Source: JAENVT01 sp963805445 (GTDB taxonomy: Bacteria > Actinomycetota > Acidimicrobiia > Acidimicrobiales > Ilumatobacteraceae). Taken from it: DNA of 64,000 nt. The notes beneath the pieces are model-generated. The model did not search any database. It worked only from the letters and a program-made list of their open reading frames with translations, and was not told the DNA's origin. Below are positions 1 through 11,323 of this stretch, one piece after another (the stretch's first letter is position 1; each line of letters starts with the position of its first letter). Where the stretch lies: NCBI GenBank assembly GCA_963805445.1, contig CAWDUI010000016.1, positions 1 to 64,000 of the forward strand, given 5' to 3'. The position numbers and the translations under genes are program-made.

Positions 1-312
1 GATTGCTCAAGGTGTTCCCCTCTGATGGTGAAGAAGGGTGACCTCGTCTTCGTGTGGGGCCAGGACGGCAAAGAGCCCGAGCAGTACACCAGGCGCGGAG
101 CCTGCCGTCGTTCAACTACGCCGACCCCAACGCGACGACGACCACCGAGTCGACAACGACCACCACGGCGCCCACCACGACCGCGCCGCTGATGAACGGC
201 GAAGTCGACCACCACGACACCGTCGGTGACGACCTCAACCGTCGCCTCGGCAACGACCACCACCTCAACCACCCCGTCGTCGGCGACCGCCACCACCGGG
301 CTGTTCGGCTAG
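1..312 (+). CDS. C-terminal end of an unrecognised surface protein with Thr/Ser-rich tail
   Basis: The gene enters from the left edge. The first readable stretch, from about position 25, is VKKGDLVFVWGQDGKEPEQY in frame 1. A frame break near 95 moves to a frame with SLPSFNYADPN followed by a long Thr-rich tract (TTTTESTTTTTAPTTTAP), and another break near 210 leads to a second Thr/Ser tract ending at a TAG at 310-312. Low-complexity Thr/Pro tails of this kind usually form stalks or linkers of exported actinobacterial proteins. I do not recognise the family. The end overlaps the end of the convergent ppx gene by about 47 bases. Confidence 0.45.
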
Positions 313-1883
313 GCGACGGGTGCCGGCGACGATTGCGACCCGCTGCCCGAGCACTTCTTCCAGCAGGTCGGCGCGCTCGTTGGCGGTGTACAGCTCGAGG
401 CTGATCTCCTTGCCGCGTTTGTCCTCGGCCTCGATCACCACCCGATCGCGAATGAACCTTGGCCATCACTGGTTGGACCCGACCGTCGTGGCTGCGGTCG
501 AGGCCGATGGCGACGCGCAGGATGCCGGCAGCGCTGCGCACCAGTCCTGGTCGTCGGGGGCGAGCGCGGCGAACTCGGCGTGCGACGGCTTCGGCGCGCT
601 CTTGCGGTGGTACCGGGCGATCTGGGCGATGATCTCGATCTCGTGGTCGGTCAGCCCGGTCAGCTCGCAGTTGCGGATCACGTAGTAGCTGTGCAGGTGG
701 TGCTTGCTGTGGGCGATACCAGGCCGACGTTGGCCAGCAGCGCGCCGGCCTCGAGGTACTCCCGGGCGTCGCTGGCCAGGCCGTGCATCGGCACGAGTGG
801 CGTCGAACAGCTGCAGCGCCAGGCACGGCGACGTGCGCCGAGTGCGCCGGGTCGTCGTCGCAGCGCTCGGCCAGCGGCGCGGATGCTGCGGCGGACACGT
901 CGCGCAGGTGGTGCAGTCGCCCCGGCGTGGAACCGGGCGATGGTGTCGAGCAGCACGCCTTCGCGCAGCGCGGCCTCGCTGAAGGTGAACGTTTCGATGC
1001 CGAACGTAGGTGGCGACCGCCCTCCAGCACCAGCGCGCCGGCGACGATGATGTCGGCTCGGCTCGGGTCCAGCCCGGGGACGCCGGCCCGTCCGGCGGTG
1101 TGCGCTGGCGCGACCAGCTCCTCGGTGACGCCGTCGAGCTCGGCGAGGGTGAACTCGAAGCAGTTGAACGTCGCGCAGCGGCTCGTCGCCGCGCAGCCGC
1201 GTGGACCATGTGGGCGACGGTCTCGGCGGTGCCGGACGAGGCGACGGCGACGTCGAAGCCGAGCTCGTCGACCTCGCGCTCGAAGTGGCCAGGATGCTGC
1301 GCACGTACGAGCGGCACGCCGCGACGGCCTTCGGCGGTGACGTGCCCGCCGGGGAAGAAGCGATCGGTCAGGCGCACGGCGCCGAGCTTGAAGCTGCGCG
1401 GCCGCGAGCGTTTCGCCCCGCTCGCCGATCGAGCACCTCGGTGGATCCACCGCCGATGTCGACGAGGATCAGCCGCTTGTCGAACACCGGCACGGCCTGG
1501 AGCACGCCGAGGTGGATCAGGCGTGCTTCCTCCAGCGCCGGAGATGACCTCGATGTCGATGCCGGCCTCGGTCCGGGCCCGGTCGATGAACACGTCGGCG
1601 TTCGTCGCCTCGCGCACCGCGCTGGTGGCCACGGCGCGGAGCGGCGCGCCGTGGCTGTCGGCGATGCGCCGCATCCGGCGCAGGCGCGCGATGCCGCGGT
1701 CGATGGCGTCGACGCGACAGCTCCTTCATGTCGCCGCCGCCGTGGCCGAGCCGAACGGTCTCCTTCTCGCGGGTGAGCGACCTCGAAGCGGTTGCCGACC
1801 ACGGCCGGGCGACGACGAGGTGGAAGCTGTTGGTGCCGATGTCCAGCGCGGCGAGCAGGTGGCCCGCCGGTCGGCGTCGTCAC
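265..1883 (-). CDS. ppx: Exopolyphosphatase / pppGpp phosphatase (Ppx/GppA family), frameshifted
   Basis: Ppx/GppA enzymes hydrolyse terminal phosphates of polyphosphate or pppGpp in the cytoplasm. The N-terminal phosphate-binding motif of the actin-like fold is visible as LDIGTNSFHLVVARP, and the second phosphate loop as LVDIGGGSTEVL. Between them lie VATSAVREATNADVFI and the region around FKLGAVRLTDRF. The C-terminal helical part reads HSYYVIRNCELTGLTDHEIE and IIAQIARYHRKSAPKPSH, typical of the HD-like domain of long Ppx proteins. At least four frame breaks are needed. The GTG at 1883 overlaps the TGA of the upstream metallopeptidase (GTGA), so the two are probably co-translated. The restored length, about 535 residues, suits a long Ppx. 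Confidence 0.85.
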
Positions 1884-3405
1884 GGGTGAGCGTCCTGGCA
1901 GGCATGCATGCCGTCCAGCACGCCGTCGCGGAAGCTGTCGATCTTCTCGAACGCCGTGCCCTGCCTGTCGGTGTCCGACGACTCGTCGCTACGAGCAGAT
2001 CGCGGTGATGATGGCCTCGTCGAGGTCGCCGGCCGACAGCGCAGGTCGACGCTTGGCGGTCCGTCGGCTCGCGCGGCACGATGTCGTCGGCCACCCAGGC
2101 GCCTGTCAGGCAGTCGTCGATCAAGCGCACGTCGTCGCCTTAGCGTGCTGCCGAGAGCGATCTGCACCGCCTCGCTGTAGCCCTCGGCGAGCAGGTAGCC
2201 GACGCGACATGTCGCCGAACAGTGGATCGGCGATCCAGCTCCCGGCCAAGTCCTCGTCGAGCGAAGACCTGGTTGCTGCTGGCGCAGTAGAACGATCGTT
2301 CTTCGGCGAAGCGAGCTCGGCGACACCATCGCACGTCGGGAACGGACCTGCGCTCGGGTACAGCGGCAGCGTCGGCGGCGGTGAGCGATGCACCGGCTGC
2401 TGCCGGCGAGCTGGGTCCAGAACCGGTGAGGTCGCCGGTGATGCACCGTGACTTGATGTCGTCGGCGTTGGTGCCACGGCGATGATCTCGTCAACGGCAG
2501 GTTGCCGGACGGATCACTGCGGATCGAACGGGATGTCGATCAGCTTCGCGGTTCTCGTCGAAGAAGGTCTTGCAGCGCTGCGGGCCGCCGTTGAAGCCGT
2601 CCTGGAACGCGCCGACGCGGTCGAAGCCGGTGCCGTGCGCGTCGGGGTCGTTGACGCCGGGAAGCTGCGACCGGATCGCGCACCTGGATCATGGCGATCA
2701 GGCCGGCTTGATGTCCGCGTCGCCGAACTTGATGCGTCGCTCTCGCCGCGGGCGACGTGGGCCGCCCAGGCGCCGGCGAAGCAGTCGGCCTGCTGCTCCT
2801 TGAGGATCGTCGGCTGGCCGAACTCGTCGGCCCGGGCCTGGACGGCGTGGCCGAACTCGTGGGCAAGCACCACGCCGACCGCGCCTCGCCGAGGTCGCTT
2901 GACGAGCTGCGGAGCAGTCGTCGTCGTCGTAGGCCATGAAGTCGCCGTCGATGCAGTAGAAGGCGTTGCCCTCGACGTCGCCGTAGTTGGTCTGCGGGCG
3001 TGCCGCAGCCTGGGATCGGCGTCGGTGCGATCGGGGTAGGCGGCGAAGATGCCGCCGGCCAGCGGCTTGAAGTCGCCGCCGTAGGTGAGCGGGAACTGCT
3101 CGTCCCAGAAGCCTCGATGTCGTTGAACGCGGCGATCGAGGAAGCCGTCGTAGCGCTGCGCGGCTTGGCCCCGAAGATCGATGACCCTGTCCGGCACCGG
3201 GAGCGGCGTGGATGTCGACGGGTCGGGTGGCCGATCGGTCGTTGGTGTCGCCGGGGCGTCGGCCGTCGGGTTGTTGGCGCCGTGTCCGGCGTGGTTCGCT
3301 GGCCCCGTCGTTCTGCTGCCGCGATCGGGGGCCTGACACCCGTGCGGATCCCGGCGCAGGAGCGAGCAAGACGATCGCCAGGGCCGACGCAGGCAATGCA
3401 CGCAT
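1880..3405 (-). CDS. Neutral zinc metallopeptidase (YpfJ-like), exported, frameshifted
   Basis: The zinc-binding motif is plain: VVLAHEFGHAVQARADEFGQ (HExxH), followed by KEQQADCFAGAWAAHVARGE, which holds the third ligand region and the usual ADCFAG of this family. After it come QVRDPVAAS, GFDRVGAFQDGF and, in another frame, LIDIPFDPQ. The C-terminal domain continues through DEDLAGSW, DPLFGDMS, GYLLAEGYSEAVQIALGS and EKIDSFRDGVLDG. The N-terminus from ATG 3405 is hydrophobic (ALPASALAIVLLAPAPGSA), consistent with export. At least five frame breaks split the gene, so a database search with any one piece would see only part. It ends in a GTGA overlap with ppx. Confidence 0.85.
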
Positions 3406-3471
3406 ATGGTCGGGAGCTTAGGCACGCCGCACGTGGAAAAGCCCGAGGCCTGGCCCGGCGCCGATGTTCGG

Positions 3472-4101
3472 TCAGGCGCGGAGCCGCCTGGCCTGATCAG
3501 CGCCCGCATCTCGGTGATCTCGCCGCGGCCTGGCCGTCGACCATGGCGGCGGCGAAGCGCCGACCGCGCGACGTTGGCGTGCTCGGCGGCGTATGCGCCA
3601 TGTGGATGCCACCCTCGTGGTGAGCGATCATCAGGGCTGACGAACAGTTGTCGGCGTCGGCCCGACGAGTGGCGAGGAGCTTGTCGAGATCTCGTCGGTC
3701 GCCATGCCGGGCATGCTGTCGGCGGGCGCGGTTCGTTCATCCAGGCCATCGCCGTGTCGGTCTCGTTGGACTCCGGCGCGCCGAACTCGCGCAGCATCTG
3801 GACCATCCGCCCGATCTCGATGCTCTGACCGAAGACGATCTCGCGGGCGATGTCGCGCAGCGCCGGATCCGTGTCCGGTCGGAGGTAGACGCCCAACGTA
3901 CACCGCCTGCTCGTGGTGCGTGCGCATGTCCTGCAGGAAGCCGATGTCGGTGGCGTTGGGGTCGGGGATCGCGCTGTTGTTGCCGATCAGCCAGCCGAGG
4001 GCCGCCGCAAGCACGGCGATGGCGATGGCCAGCACGGCGAGGTTGAGCTTGCTCTGCCACCAGGGGAGACTGAATGGGGGCGTCGGCGTCGCCCGTGGCA
4101 T
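3472..4101 (-). CDS. DUF305 membrane-anchored protein
   Basis: A single transmembrane segment lies near the N-terminus (LNLAVLAIAIAVLAAALGWL, residues about 18-40), after which DIGFLQDMRTHHEQAVYV carries the His-His motif of DUF305. In the next frame follow RDIAREIVFGQSIEIGRMVQ and the long helix LREFGAPESNETDTAMAWMN, then the second His-His motif IAHHEGGIHM (restored across a frame break near 3640) and AAYAAEHANV. DUF305 proteins have a ferritin-like four-helix fold and are often found near copper or redox genes; their role is mostly inferred. Two or three frame breaks. The most likely stop is at 3472-3474 in the shifted frame. Confidence 0.8.
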
Positions 4102-4287
4102 CGGGAGCCGCGGGCTCGATCGAGTTGATCCATCAGCTCAGCTTGGCATCTGGGCGCCCGTTTCACGTGTCGCGTGGTCGCCGATCGGGCCTACTATCGC
4201 CAGCATTGTTCCCGAGCCGATCCGCGCCACCACGACCGAGTCGATCAATTGGCCAAGCGTTGCTTCGACCCACGATGGGGAAGCATC

Positions 4288-5680
4288 GTGGTGAAGACGG
4301 TGCCCAGACCTTCTTGCCATGGCGATCACGGTCGTGCCGATGTTGGTGGCGTGCAGTGGTGGTGGCAAGGCCACGACGACGACCTCCTCGCCCACTGCCG
4401 CGAGTGGTGCGACACCTCCTTCCAGCCAGACCACGGCGCCATCTGCCGCCACCTCGGCCAACACCCCGACGACCCAACCTGGACCCCCCGGATGGACAGT
4501 CGACACGTCGAAGTGCGCGGATCCTGTCACGAGTCGAGCAGGCCATCACGGGCACCGTCAAGAAGATCGGCTCGGCAATGCCGTTGTCGGCAGCCCTGCC
4601 GCCGTGTTCGGTCCGGCGAAGACGGATTCGAGCTGTACCTCAACGTACGCGAGTCGAGAAGGGCCTGCTGCCCGGGTACACGCTGAGCGCCGACATTCGT
4701 GACGACCAGTACGACAGCACACAGACGCCTCTGTGTCGTCGCAGCGTTGATCGACAGCGGTGTCGACATGTTCGTGGGCATCATCGGGACGCCGAACAAC
4801 CTCGCAGTGCGTGACACGCTCAACCGGGAGTGCATCCGCAGTTGCTCGCACTCGACCTGGCTCGCCGGCTTGGGGCGACGCCGCCAACTACCCGTGGACC
4901 ACAGGTGCCCCGGTGCCGCACATCGAAGCCGACGTCTACGCCGCCAAGCTCAAAGAGCTGAAGCCCGGCGCCAAGGTCGCCTTGTTCTCGGTCAACAACG
5001 AGTTCGGCAAGGCGTACGTCGACGAGTTCAAGAAGAAGGCCACCGAGTTCGGGTTCCGGATCGTCGATGAGCAGACCGTCGAGTCCGGCGACAGCGATCC
5101 ACCGACTGCACAGGTCGCCAGCATTGCCGCCCGCAACCCGATGCCACCCCGGCCGTTCGACTCGGCCTGCAGTGCCCCCTGTTCCTGAACGAACTGGCCA
5201 ACGCCAAGGCGCAGACCCCGCTGGAACCCGCCGGTGTTCATCACCAACACGTGCGCATCGAAGCTGTTCATGGGCCTCGCCGGGCCGGCCGCTGAAGGCG
5301 TGTACACGTCGAACAACCTTGTCGATACCAACGACGCGAAGAACGCCACAGTTCCGGGTGTGAAGACCTTCCTCGACGCCTACGCCGCTGCCGGCTTGGC
5401 TGGTGACCCCGGCGTGACCGAAGCCGGTTGGAGCGTCGGCGAGTCGACCGTCGCCATCTTGAACGCCGCGTCGAAGACGGGAACGCTCAGTCGCAAGACC
5501 ATCATCGAGGCCGCCCGCAACCTGAGCTACACACCGTCGTTGGCGCTCCCGGGCGTGCAGTACAAGATGAACGGCGCGACGGATCCCTACGCGTTCGAAA
5601 CCCTGCAGGTGCTGCAGTGGAGCGTCGCCACGCAGACGTTCACCGAGATCGGCGATCCGATCACCCAGTTCGAAAAGTGA
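4288..5680 (+). CDS. Branched-chain amino-acid type ABC substrate-binding lipoprotein (LivK-like), frameshifted
   Basis: Type 1 periplasmic binding protein of the Leu/Ile/Val and amide class. The N-terminus has a lipobox (MLVACSGGG) and then a Thr/Ser/Pro-rich spacer. The first lobe is readable as DSGVDMFVGIIGTPNNLAVR and WGDAANYPWTTGAPVPHIEA; then KLKELKPGAKVALFSVNNEF and GKAYVDEFKKKATEFGFRIV; the C-terminal lobe is intact in one frame to the stop (KLFMGLAGPAAEGVYTSNNL to DPITQFEK). The start is uncertain: ATG 4319 opens the visible frame, but restoring one base would join it to GTG 4288 and give a normal signal peptide (VVKTVPRPFLAMAITVVPML). Four or five frame breaks. No permease or ATPase gene is adjacent. 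Confidence 0.82.
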
Positions 5681-6051
5681 TCGACGCGTCCAGGCCCTGA
5701 GGCACTTGATGAGGTTCTGAATCATCTCACCGGTCGGCGTGCTGCCGGTTATCACGACGGTTTGGAAGGACTTGTCCTTCAGCAGCGCGTCCGAGACACG
5801 GTCTGTCGACATTCATGCCCGCAGCTTGGAGCTGAGCCGCCAGGAAGTCGCCGAGGTTGATGTTGGGCGGCAGGGTTCCCCCGGGTGGAATGGTCAATCC
5901 GGGGGGAAACGTGGGCAACGTGACGCCGGGCACCGTGGCATTGGTGGAACCAGTGCCGGCGGTAGACGTCGACTTCGAGTCGCTCGAGCATGCCGGCAAC
6001 AGCCCTACTACCGTGATCGAAGCGAGGATTGCAGTAGGTGATCCGTCTCAT
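5661..6051 (-). CDS. Small lipoprotein, unrecognised
   Basis: ATG 6051 follows AGGGA. One base slip in the signal peptide gives SITVVGLLPACSSDSKSTST, a clear lipobox, followed by a Thr/Gly/Pro-rich linker and then NINLGDFLAAQLQAAGMNVD. A second break leads to SDALLKDKSFQTVVITGSTP and GEMIQNLIKCL. The most likely stop (5661-5663) lies inside the end of the convergent binding-protein gene. About 125 residues. No domain recognised; the mature part looks like a short helical repeat with a conserved-looking GEMIQNLIKCL end. Confidence 0.55.
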
Positions 6052-6086
6052 GTTGTCCCTTCCGTCGGGCGCCAGTGTGCCTGTGT

Positions 6087-7040
6087 CTAGACAGGAACCG
6101 GCTGCACGAGTGTCGTTCTGAGCCGCGACCGCTGCGGTCGTGTCGATGGTGGCAATCACCAACCCCACCCAGACTAGGGCGAATCCGGCGACGCGTGACG
6201 GTGGTAGTGACTGATGGAACAACAGCCAGCCGAGGCAGAAGTTGATCGTCGGATTGATGTAGTTGAGCGGGCCGATCACGGTGAGCGGCACTCGTTGAGC
6301 AGCGAAGGCGAACAACGTGAGTGGCACGATCGTCGCCAGGCCGCTGCACAGCACCAGTACGAACTGGCCAGTCGAAGCGGTGTTGGGGATGCTGGTCGAG
6401 TGGCCGGCCAGGGCCAGGACGACGACGATGGCCGGTACGAGCACGACGAAGCTCTCGGCCGCCATGCTCTCGACCGGCGTCAGCGGCACCTGCTTCTTCA
6501 GGTATCCGTACACGACCCACGTGCTGGCGATCAGCAAGGCCAGCCATGGAACCCGCCCATAGCTGAAGGTGAGCACTCCGACGGCGATCACGGCAAGAAC
6601 GAACACGAGTTGCTGTGCCCGACTGAGGCGTTCGTGGAGCACCAACACACCGAGTGCCATCGTGCCGAGCGGGGACAGGAAGTATCCGAGCGCCGTTTCG
6701 ATGACGTGGTCGTGGACGACGGCCCAGACATAGGTGGTCCAGTTGGTCACCAGGAACACTGCGCAGAGCATGACGGATCCGAGGAGGCGTCGATCGCGGA
6801 GCACGGGACGCAGGTGTTGCCAACGGTGGGTGATCGACAGCACGACCGACATGAGCACTGCCGAGCAGATCACCCTCCATCCGATCAGTTCGATGGCATC
6901 GAACGAGTGCAGATGCCGCCAGTACAGCGTCAGCGTGCCCCACACCAGGTAGGCGCCGACACCGGCGACGACTCCCTGCCGCTCGGACCCGGGTTGCTCC
7001 GACGTCGACCGTTGCGCACTGCGTCGGGTGGGAGCACGGT
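6087..7040 (-). CDS. EamA/DMT-family permease, RarD-like
   Basis: Ten hydrophobic segments run without a frame break. Family marks of RarD are present: GVGAYLVWGTLTLYWRHLHS at the first helix, ELIGWRVICSAVLMSVVLSI at the second, NWTTYVWAVVHDHVIETALG in the third/fourth and ETALGYFLSPLGTMALGVLV after it, and near the end VPLTVIGPLNYINPTINFCL. RarD proteins are inner-membrane transporters of unknown substrate (first named for chloramphenicol sensitivity). The N-terminal start is not clear because no good in-frame start codon precedes GVVAGVGAYL; a slip is likely near 7,040. The C-terminal stop at 6087-6089 also needs a one-base shift. Confidence 0.85.
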
Positions 7041-7092
7041 TCGTAGAGTACGGGTCGGCGCATTCCTGCCGAACCCGCGCCACGGAAGGGTC

Positions 7093-7757
7093 ATGGACAT
7101 CGTCGTCACTCCCGATCCCCAGACCGTGGCGGGCTGAGGCTGCCACCTGGATCGCCAGACAACTTCATCTCGCCGTGCGGCGACGTGGTGAGGCGACGGT
7201 GGCGTTCAGCGGCGGCTCGACGCCCGCGCGATGCTCGCCGCCCTCGCCGGGCTGCCCGTCCCCTGGACGCGACGACGGTGTTCCAGGTCGATGAGCGGGT
7301 CGCTCCCGATGGCGATCCCGACCGCAACGCATCGTTGCTCGACGTGCTGCGAAGTCGTCGGCCATCGATCAGGTTGATGCCGGTGACGGCGAGCGATCTC
7401 GGCGCTGCCCGCAGGCGGTATGCGGCGCGGCTGCCCGATCGCCTCGATGTCGTGCACCTCGGTGTCGGCGACGACGGCCACACAGCATCGTGGCCTCCGG
7501 GCGATCCGGTGATCGACGATCGTCGACGGTGGCCATCTCGCGGCGAGTACAAGGGGCGAGTGCGAATGACCCTCACGCCGTTCCTACGGTCAACGGGGCG
7601 CGTCACCGTGTGGTTCTGGCCACTGGCCCCGCCAAGGCTCCTGTCATCGAGGGCTGGCTGCTGCACGATCACGCGTTGCCCATCGTCGGGTCAATCGAAC
7701 CAACACCATCGTCGTGCTCGATGCCGATGCTGCCGCACGGTTGCCGGCCGGCCAGTA
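7093..7757 (+). CDS. pgl: 6-phosphogluconolactonase, frameshifted
   Basis: Pgl hydrolyses 6-phosphogluconolactone in the oxidative pentose phosphate pathway. The start ATG 7093 follows GGAAGGG. The family pattern is visible across three frames: ATVAFSGGST (substrate phosphate loop), DATTVFQVDERVAPDGDPDR, then DVVHLGVGDDGHTAS (the GxGxDGHTAS signature), and RHRVVLATGPAKAPVIEGWL near the end. Final residues DADAAARLPAGQ end at TAG 7755. pgi follows after 13 bases, so the two sugar-phosphate genes probably form one transcript. Confidence 0.9.
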
Positions 7758-7770
7758 GCGTCTGGCGACG

Positions 7771-9399
<1,629 letters not shown>

Positions 9400-9402
9400 G
9401 TC

Positions 9403-9732
9403 GTGTCGGTGTCAGTTCGCCATCTGTTGCACGTCGGTGTGTCGGCTTTCGTTGCCGCCTTGCTCATCGTCGCTTGTCGTCCGCAGTCTGTGGCCGAGAC
9501 GCAGACACCAGGCGGCCAGCTGTACGTGTCGAATTGCGCTACGTGCCACGGCGCGTCCGGGCAGGGTGTCGGCGATTACCCGAAGCTCATCGGCGTGACG
9601 AACATCCTCAACGGCGACTACGCCCGAACGGTCATTGCCCAGGGCCGGAACAAGATGGCCGCGTTCGGCACGAAGCTGACGCCAGAACAGATCAACGAGA
9701 TCGTCGACTACATCGCCACGTTCAAGAAGTGA
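9403..9732 (+). CDS. Class I cytochrome c, exported
   Basis: Small c-type cytochrome, intact. A hydrophobic signal (VGVSAFVAALLIVACRPQSV) with a possible lipobox Cys is followed by one heme site CATCHGASGQG at about residues 45-49. The distal ligand is probably Met in GRNKMAAFGTKLTPEQINEI, in the usual place about 50 residues on, and the last helix is VDYIATFKK. Such proteins carry electrons on the outer face of the membrane. It starts with GTG only 3 bases after pgi. Confidence 0.9.
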   Translation: MSVSVRHLLHVGVSAFVAALLIVACRPQSVAETQTPGGQLYVSNCATCHGASGQGVGDYPKLIGVTNILNGDYARTVIAQGRNKMAAFGTKLTPEQINEIVDYIATFKK

Positions 9733-9848
9733 GGTTCGTGATCGGAGAGACGTCGGCACGACACCTTGGGGTGCAGCGTCGATCGCTGGCGGCGATTCGG
9801 GCCGCCGGTGCCCGATTCGGCGCCCGCGTCTGCAAATACGATCGCCAT

Positions 9849-10316
9849 GTGAAGTGCTCCTGCTGCGGTGAAGAACGCGACGATTCGTTGGTGACGTCGC
9901 TGCAATGTCATGAGGAGATCAAGGTCTGCCGTGTCTGCGTCGGATGGCTGCAACCAGCGTGTCGGCGGCATCGATGTGACCCCAACCCTGCCCGTGGCCG
10001 ACATGGATGACGCTGTTCGATTCTGCGAAGCCGCCGGGTTGGATGTCCGGCGATATGACGACGGATTTGCGTTTGCGCATCTCAACGGTCAGAGCGCCTT
10101 CGATCTCGACCTCGTCGCCGACATGGACCCGCACACCAATCACGCCGGGTGCTACATCATCACCAACGACGTAGACGACTGGCACGCTCGGCTTGTGGCC
10201 GCGGGGTTGAAGGTGACGGACGTCAGGGACACGCCGTGGGGTATGCACGAATTCACCCTCACCGATCCGAGCGGCAACCAGATCCGAATCGGGTGCACAA
10301 CGCGCCCGACGACTGA
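9849..10316 (+). CDS. VOC-superfamily protein with Cys-rich N-terminal extension
   Basis: The N-terminus from GTG 9849 has two CxxC-like pairs (CSCCGEERDDSLVTSLQC and CRVCVGW), resembling a small zinc ribbon. After a frame break near 9950 the frame continues as GGIDVTPTLPVADMDDAVRF and YDDGFAFAHLNGQSAFDLDL, then CYIITNDVDDWHARLVAAGL and GMHEFTLTDPSGNQIRIG, the four-strand pattern of glyoxalase/bleomycin-resistance (VOC) domains. One VOC unit per chain, so it would act as a dimer. The stop is uncertain: TGA 10314 requires a shift, otherwise the frame runs on to 10,536 through the repeat element. Substrate unknown. Confidence 0.7.
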
Positions 10317-10407
10317 ATCGAAGTGTTGTGGAGCGGACCACGCTGTCGCTCGGACAGCTGGTCGGAGGACAGAACGGACACTCGGCGCTGCTCCTCGTGC
10401 GGTCTGC

Positions 10408-10502
10408 TTGGGCGCGAAACAGGACTCGGGGTGCCGAGAACGCGCCCAAGAAGGCTGCATGGGCGGGAAAGCGGAACCCCCAGTACCGAGATCGCGCCCA
10501 AG
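10408..10502. repeat. Two degenerate copies of a palindromic intergenic element (REP-like)
   Basis: Between the convergent ends of the VOC and FMN-reductase genes, 10408-10417 (CTTGGGCGCG) is a perfect inverted match to 10441-10450 (CGCGCCCAAG), with an inner hairpin CTCGG-ggtg-CCGAG. A second, diverged copy occupies 10461-10502, sharing CCGAGA.CGCGCCCAAG and the GCG.GAAA.CGGA core. The two copies lie 52 bases apart. This looks like a paired repetitive extragenic palindrome; it may also end transcription from both sides. Confidence 0.5.
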
Positions 10503-10551
10503 CCCGCGTGGGTGGCCCGTTGCCGTCGATCTTTGATCGGCTTCGCCAGGC

Positions 10552-11205
10552 TCACCGTGCCTTCGCATCGGTGGCGTTCGCGGCCATCGCCGCTCGCAGG
10601 CGGCGGGAGCCCGGCGGCAGCTCGCCGGCGGCTCGGGCCTGTTGGAGGGCGGTGCCCCACCACGACAAGTCGTCGAGGACGATGCTGAGGCCGACATCGG
10701 ACAGAGGATCGATCGGCGCTCCATCCTGGAAATAGGTCTGCACCTTCGACACCAGCACGGTGTTGCGCAGTGGCACCATCTCGGCCTCGACAGCGATCTG
10801 GGCAAGGTGTTCGATGGCTCGCACTCCGCCGGCAATTCCGCCGCTGTAGCCGACGAACGCCGCTGGCTTGTTGCGGAAGGCGAAGCTGACGAAGACGTTG
10901 TCGATGGCGTTCTTCAGGACCCCCGGCACGCTGTGGTTGTACTCGGGCGTGACGAAGAGGAAGGCCTCGCCCTCTTTGATGCGCTGGTTCCAACTTCGCA
11001 CGATCGGATCGGAGTACGAGGGGTCGGCCATGTTGCCAATCGTGTGGATCGTCTCGGCGAACATCGGGAGCGGCCAGTCGCGGAGATCGAGCACCTCGAC
11101 CTCGAACGAGCCGTGCTGCGTTGCTCGGTCGATGACCCACGGCGTCACCAGGTCGGCTGCCCGGCCATCACGTGTGCTGCCGATGATGATCTTCAGTGCG
11201 AGCAA
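10552..11205 (-). CDS. NAD(P)H-dependent FMN reductase family protein
   Basis: Intact, 217 residues, flavodoxin-like fold. The phosphate-binding loop is IIIGSTRDGRAADLVTPWVI at residues about 6-25, and the second signature FLFVTPEYNHSVPGVLKNAI lies at about 83-102, both typical of the SsuE/YieF class. FVGYSGGIAGGVRAIEHL follows. Members reduce FMN, quinones or azo dyes with NAD(P)H. The last 40 residues (from WWGTALQQARAAGELPPGSR) are basic and Ala-rich. No partner monooxygenase is adjacent. Confidence 0.92.
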   Translation of the reverse strand: MLALKIIIGSTRDGRAADLVTPWVIDRATQHGSFEVEVLDLRDWPLPMFAETIHTIGNMADPSYSDPIVRSWNQRIKEGEAFLFVTPEYNHSVPGVLKNAIDNVFVSFAFRNKPAAFVGYSGGIAGGVRAIEHLAQIAVEAEMVPLRNTVLVSKVQTYFQDGAPIDPLSDVGLSIVLDDLSWWGTALQQARAAGELPPGSRRLRAAMAANATDAKAR

Positions 11206-11323
11206 TGTTCGTCTCCTGTGTCGGGTGGTTCGGAGGCCGGGAAGACACCCGGCGTACCTCGTCGACGCGAGGCGCGGATCGTCACGACGTTACCGAGAAA
11301 CGACAACCGTGGCATCGACGTGA

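Noticed and set aside
2514..3896. Single frame covering the DUF305 end and the metallopeptidase core
   Set aside because: Two different genes read in one frame because of frame breaks; each has its own start and family.
5779..7146. RarD frame of 455 residues with a 100-residue tail
   Set aside because: The tail after VAAQNDTRAAG is the antisense/shifted frame of the neighbouring lipoprotein; a one-base slip gives a stop at 6087.
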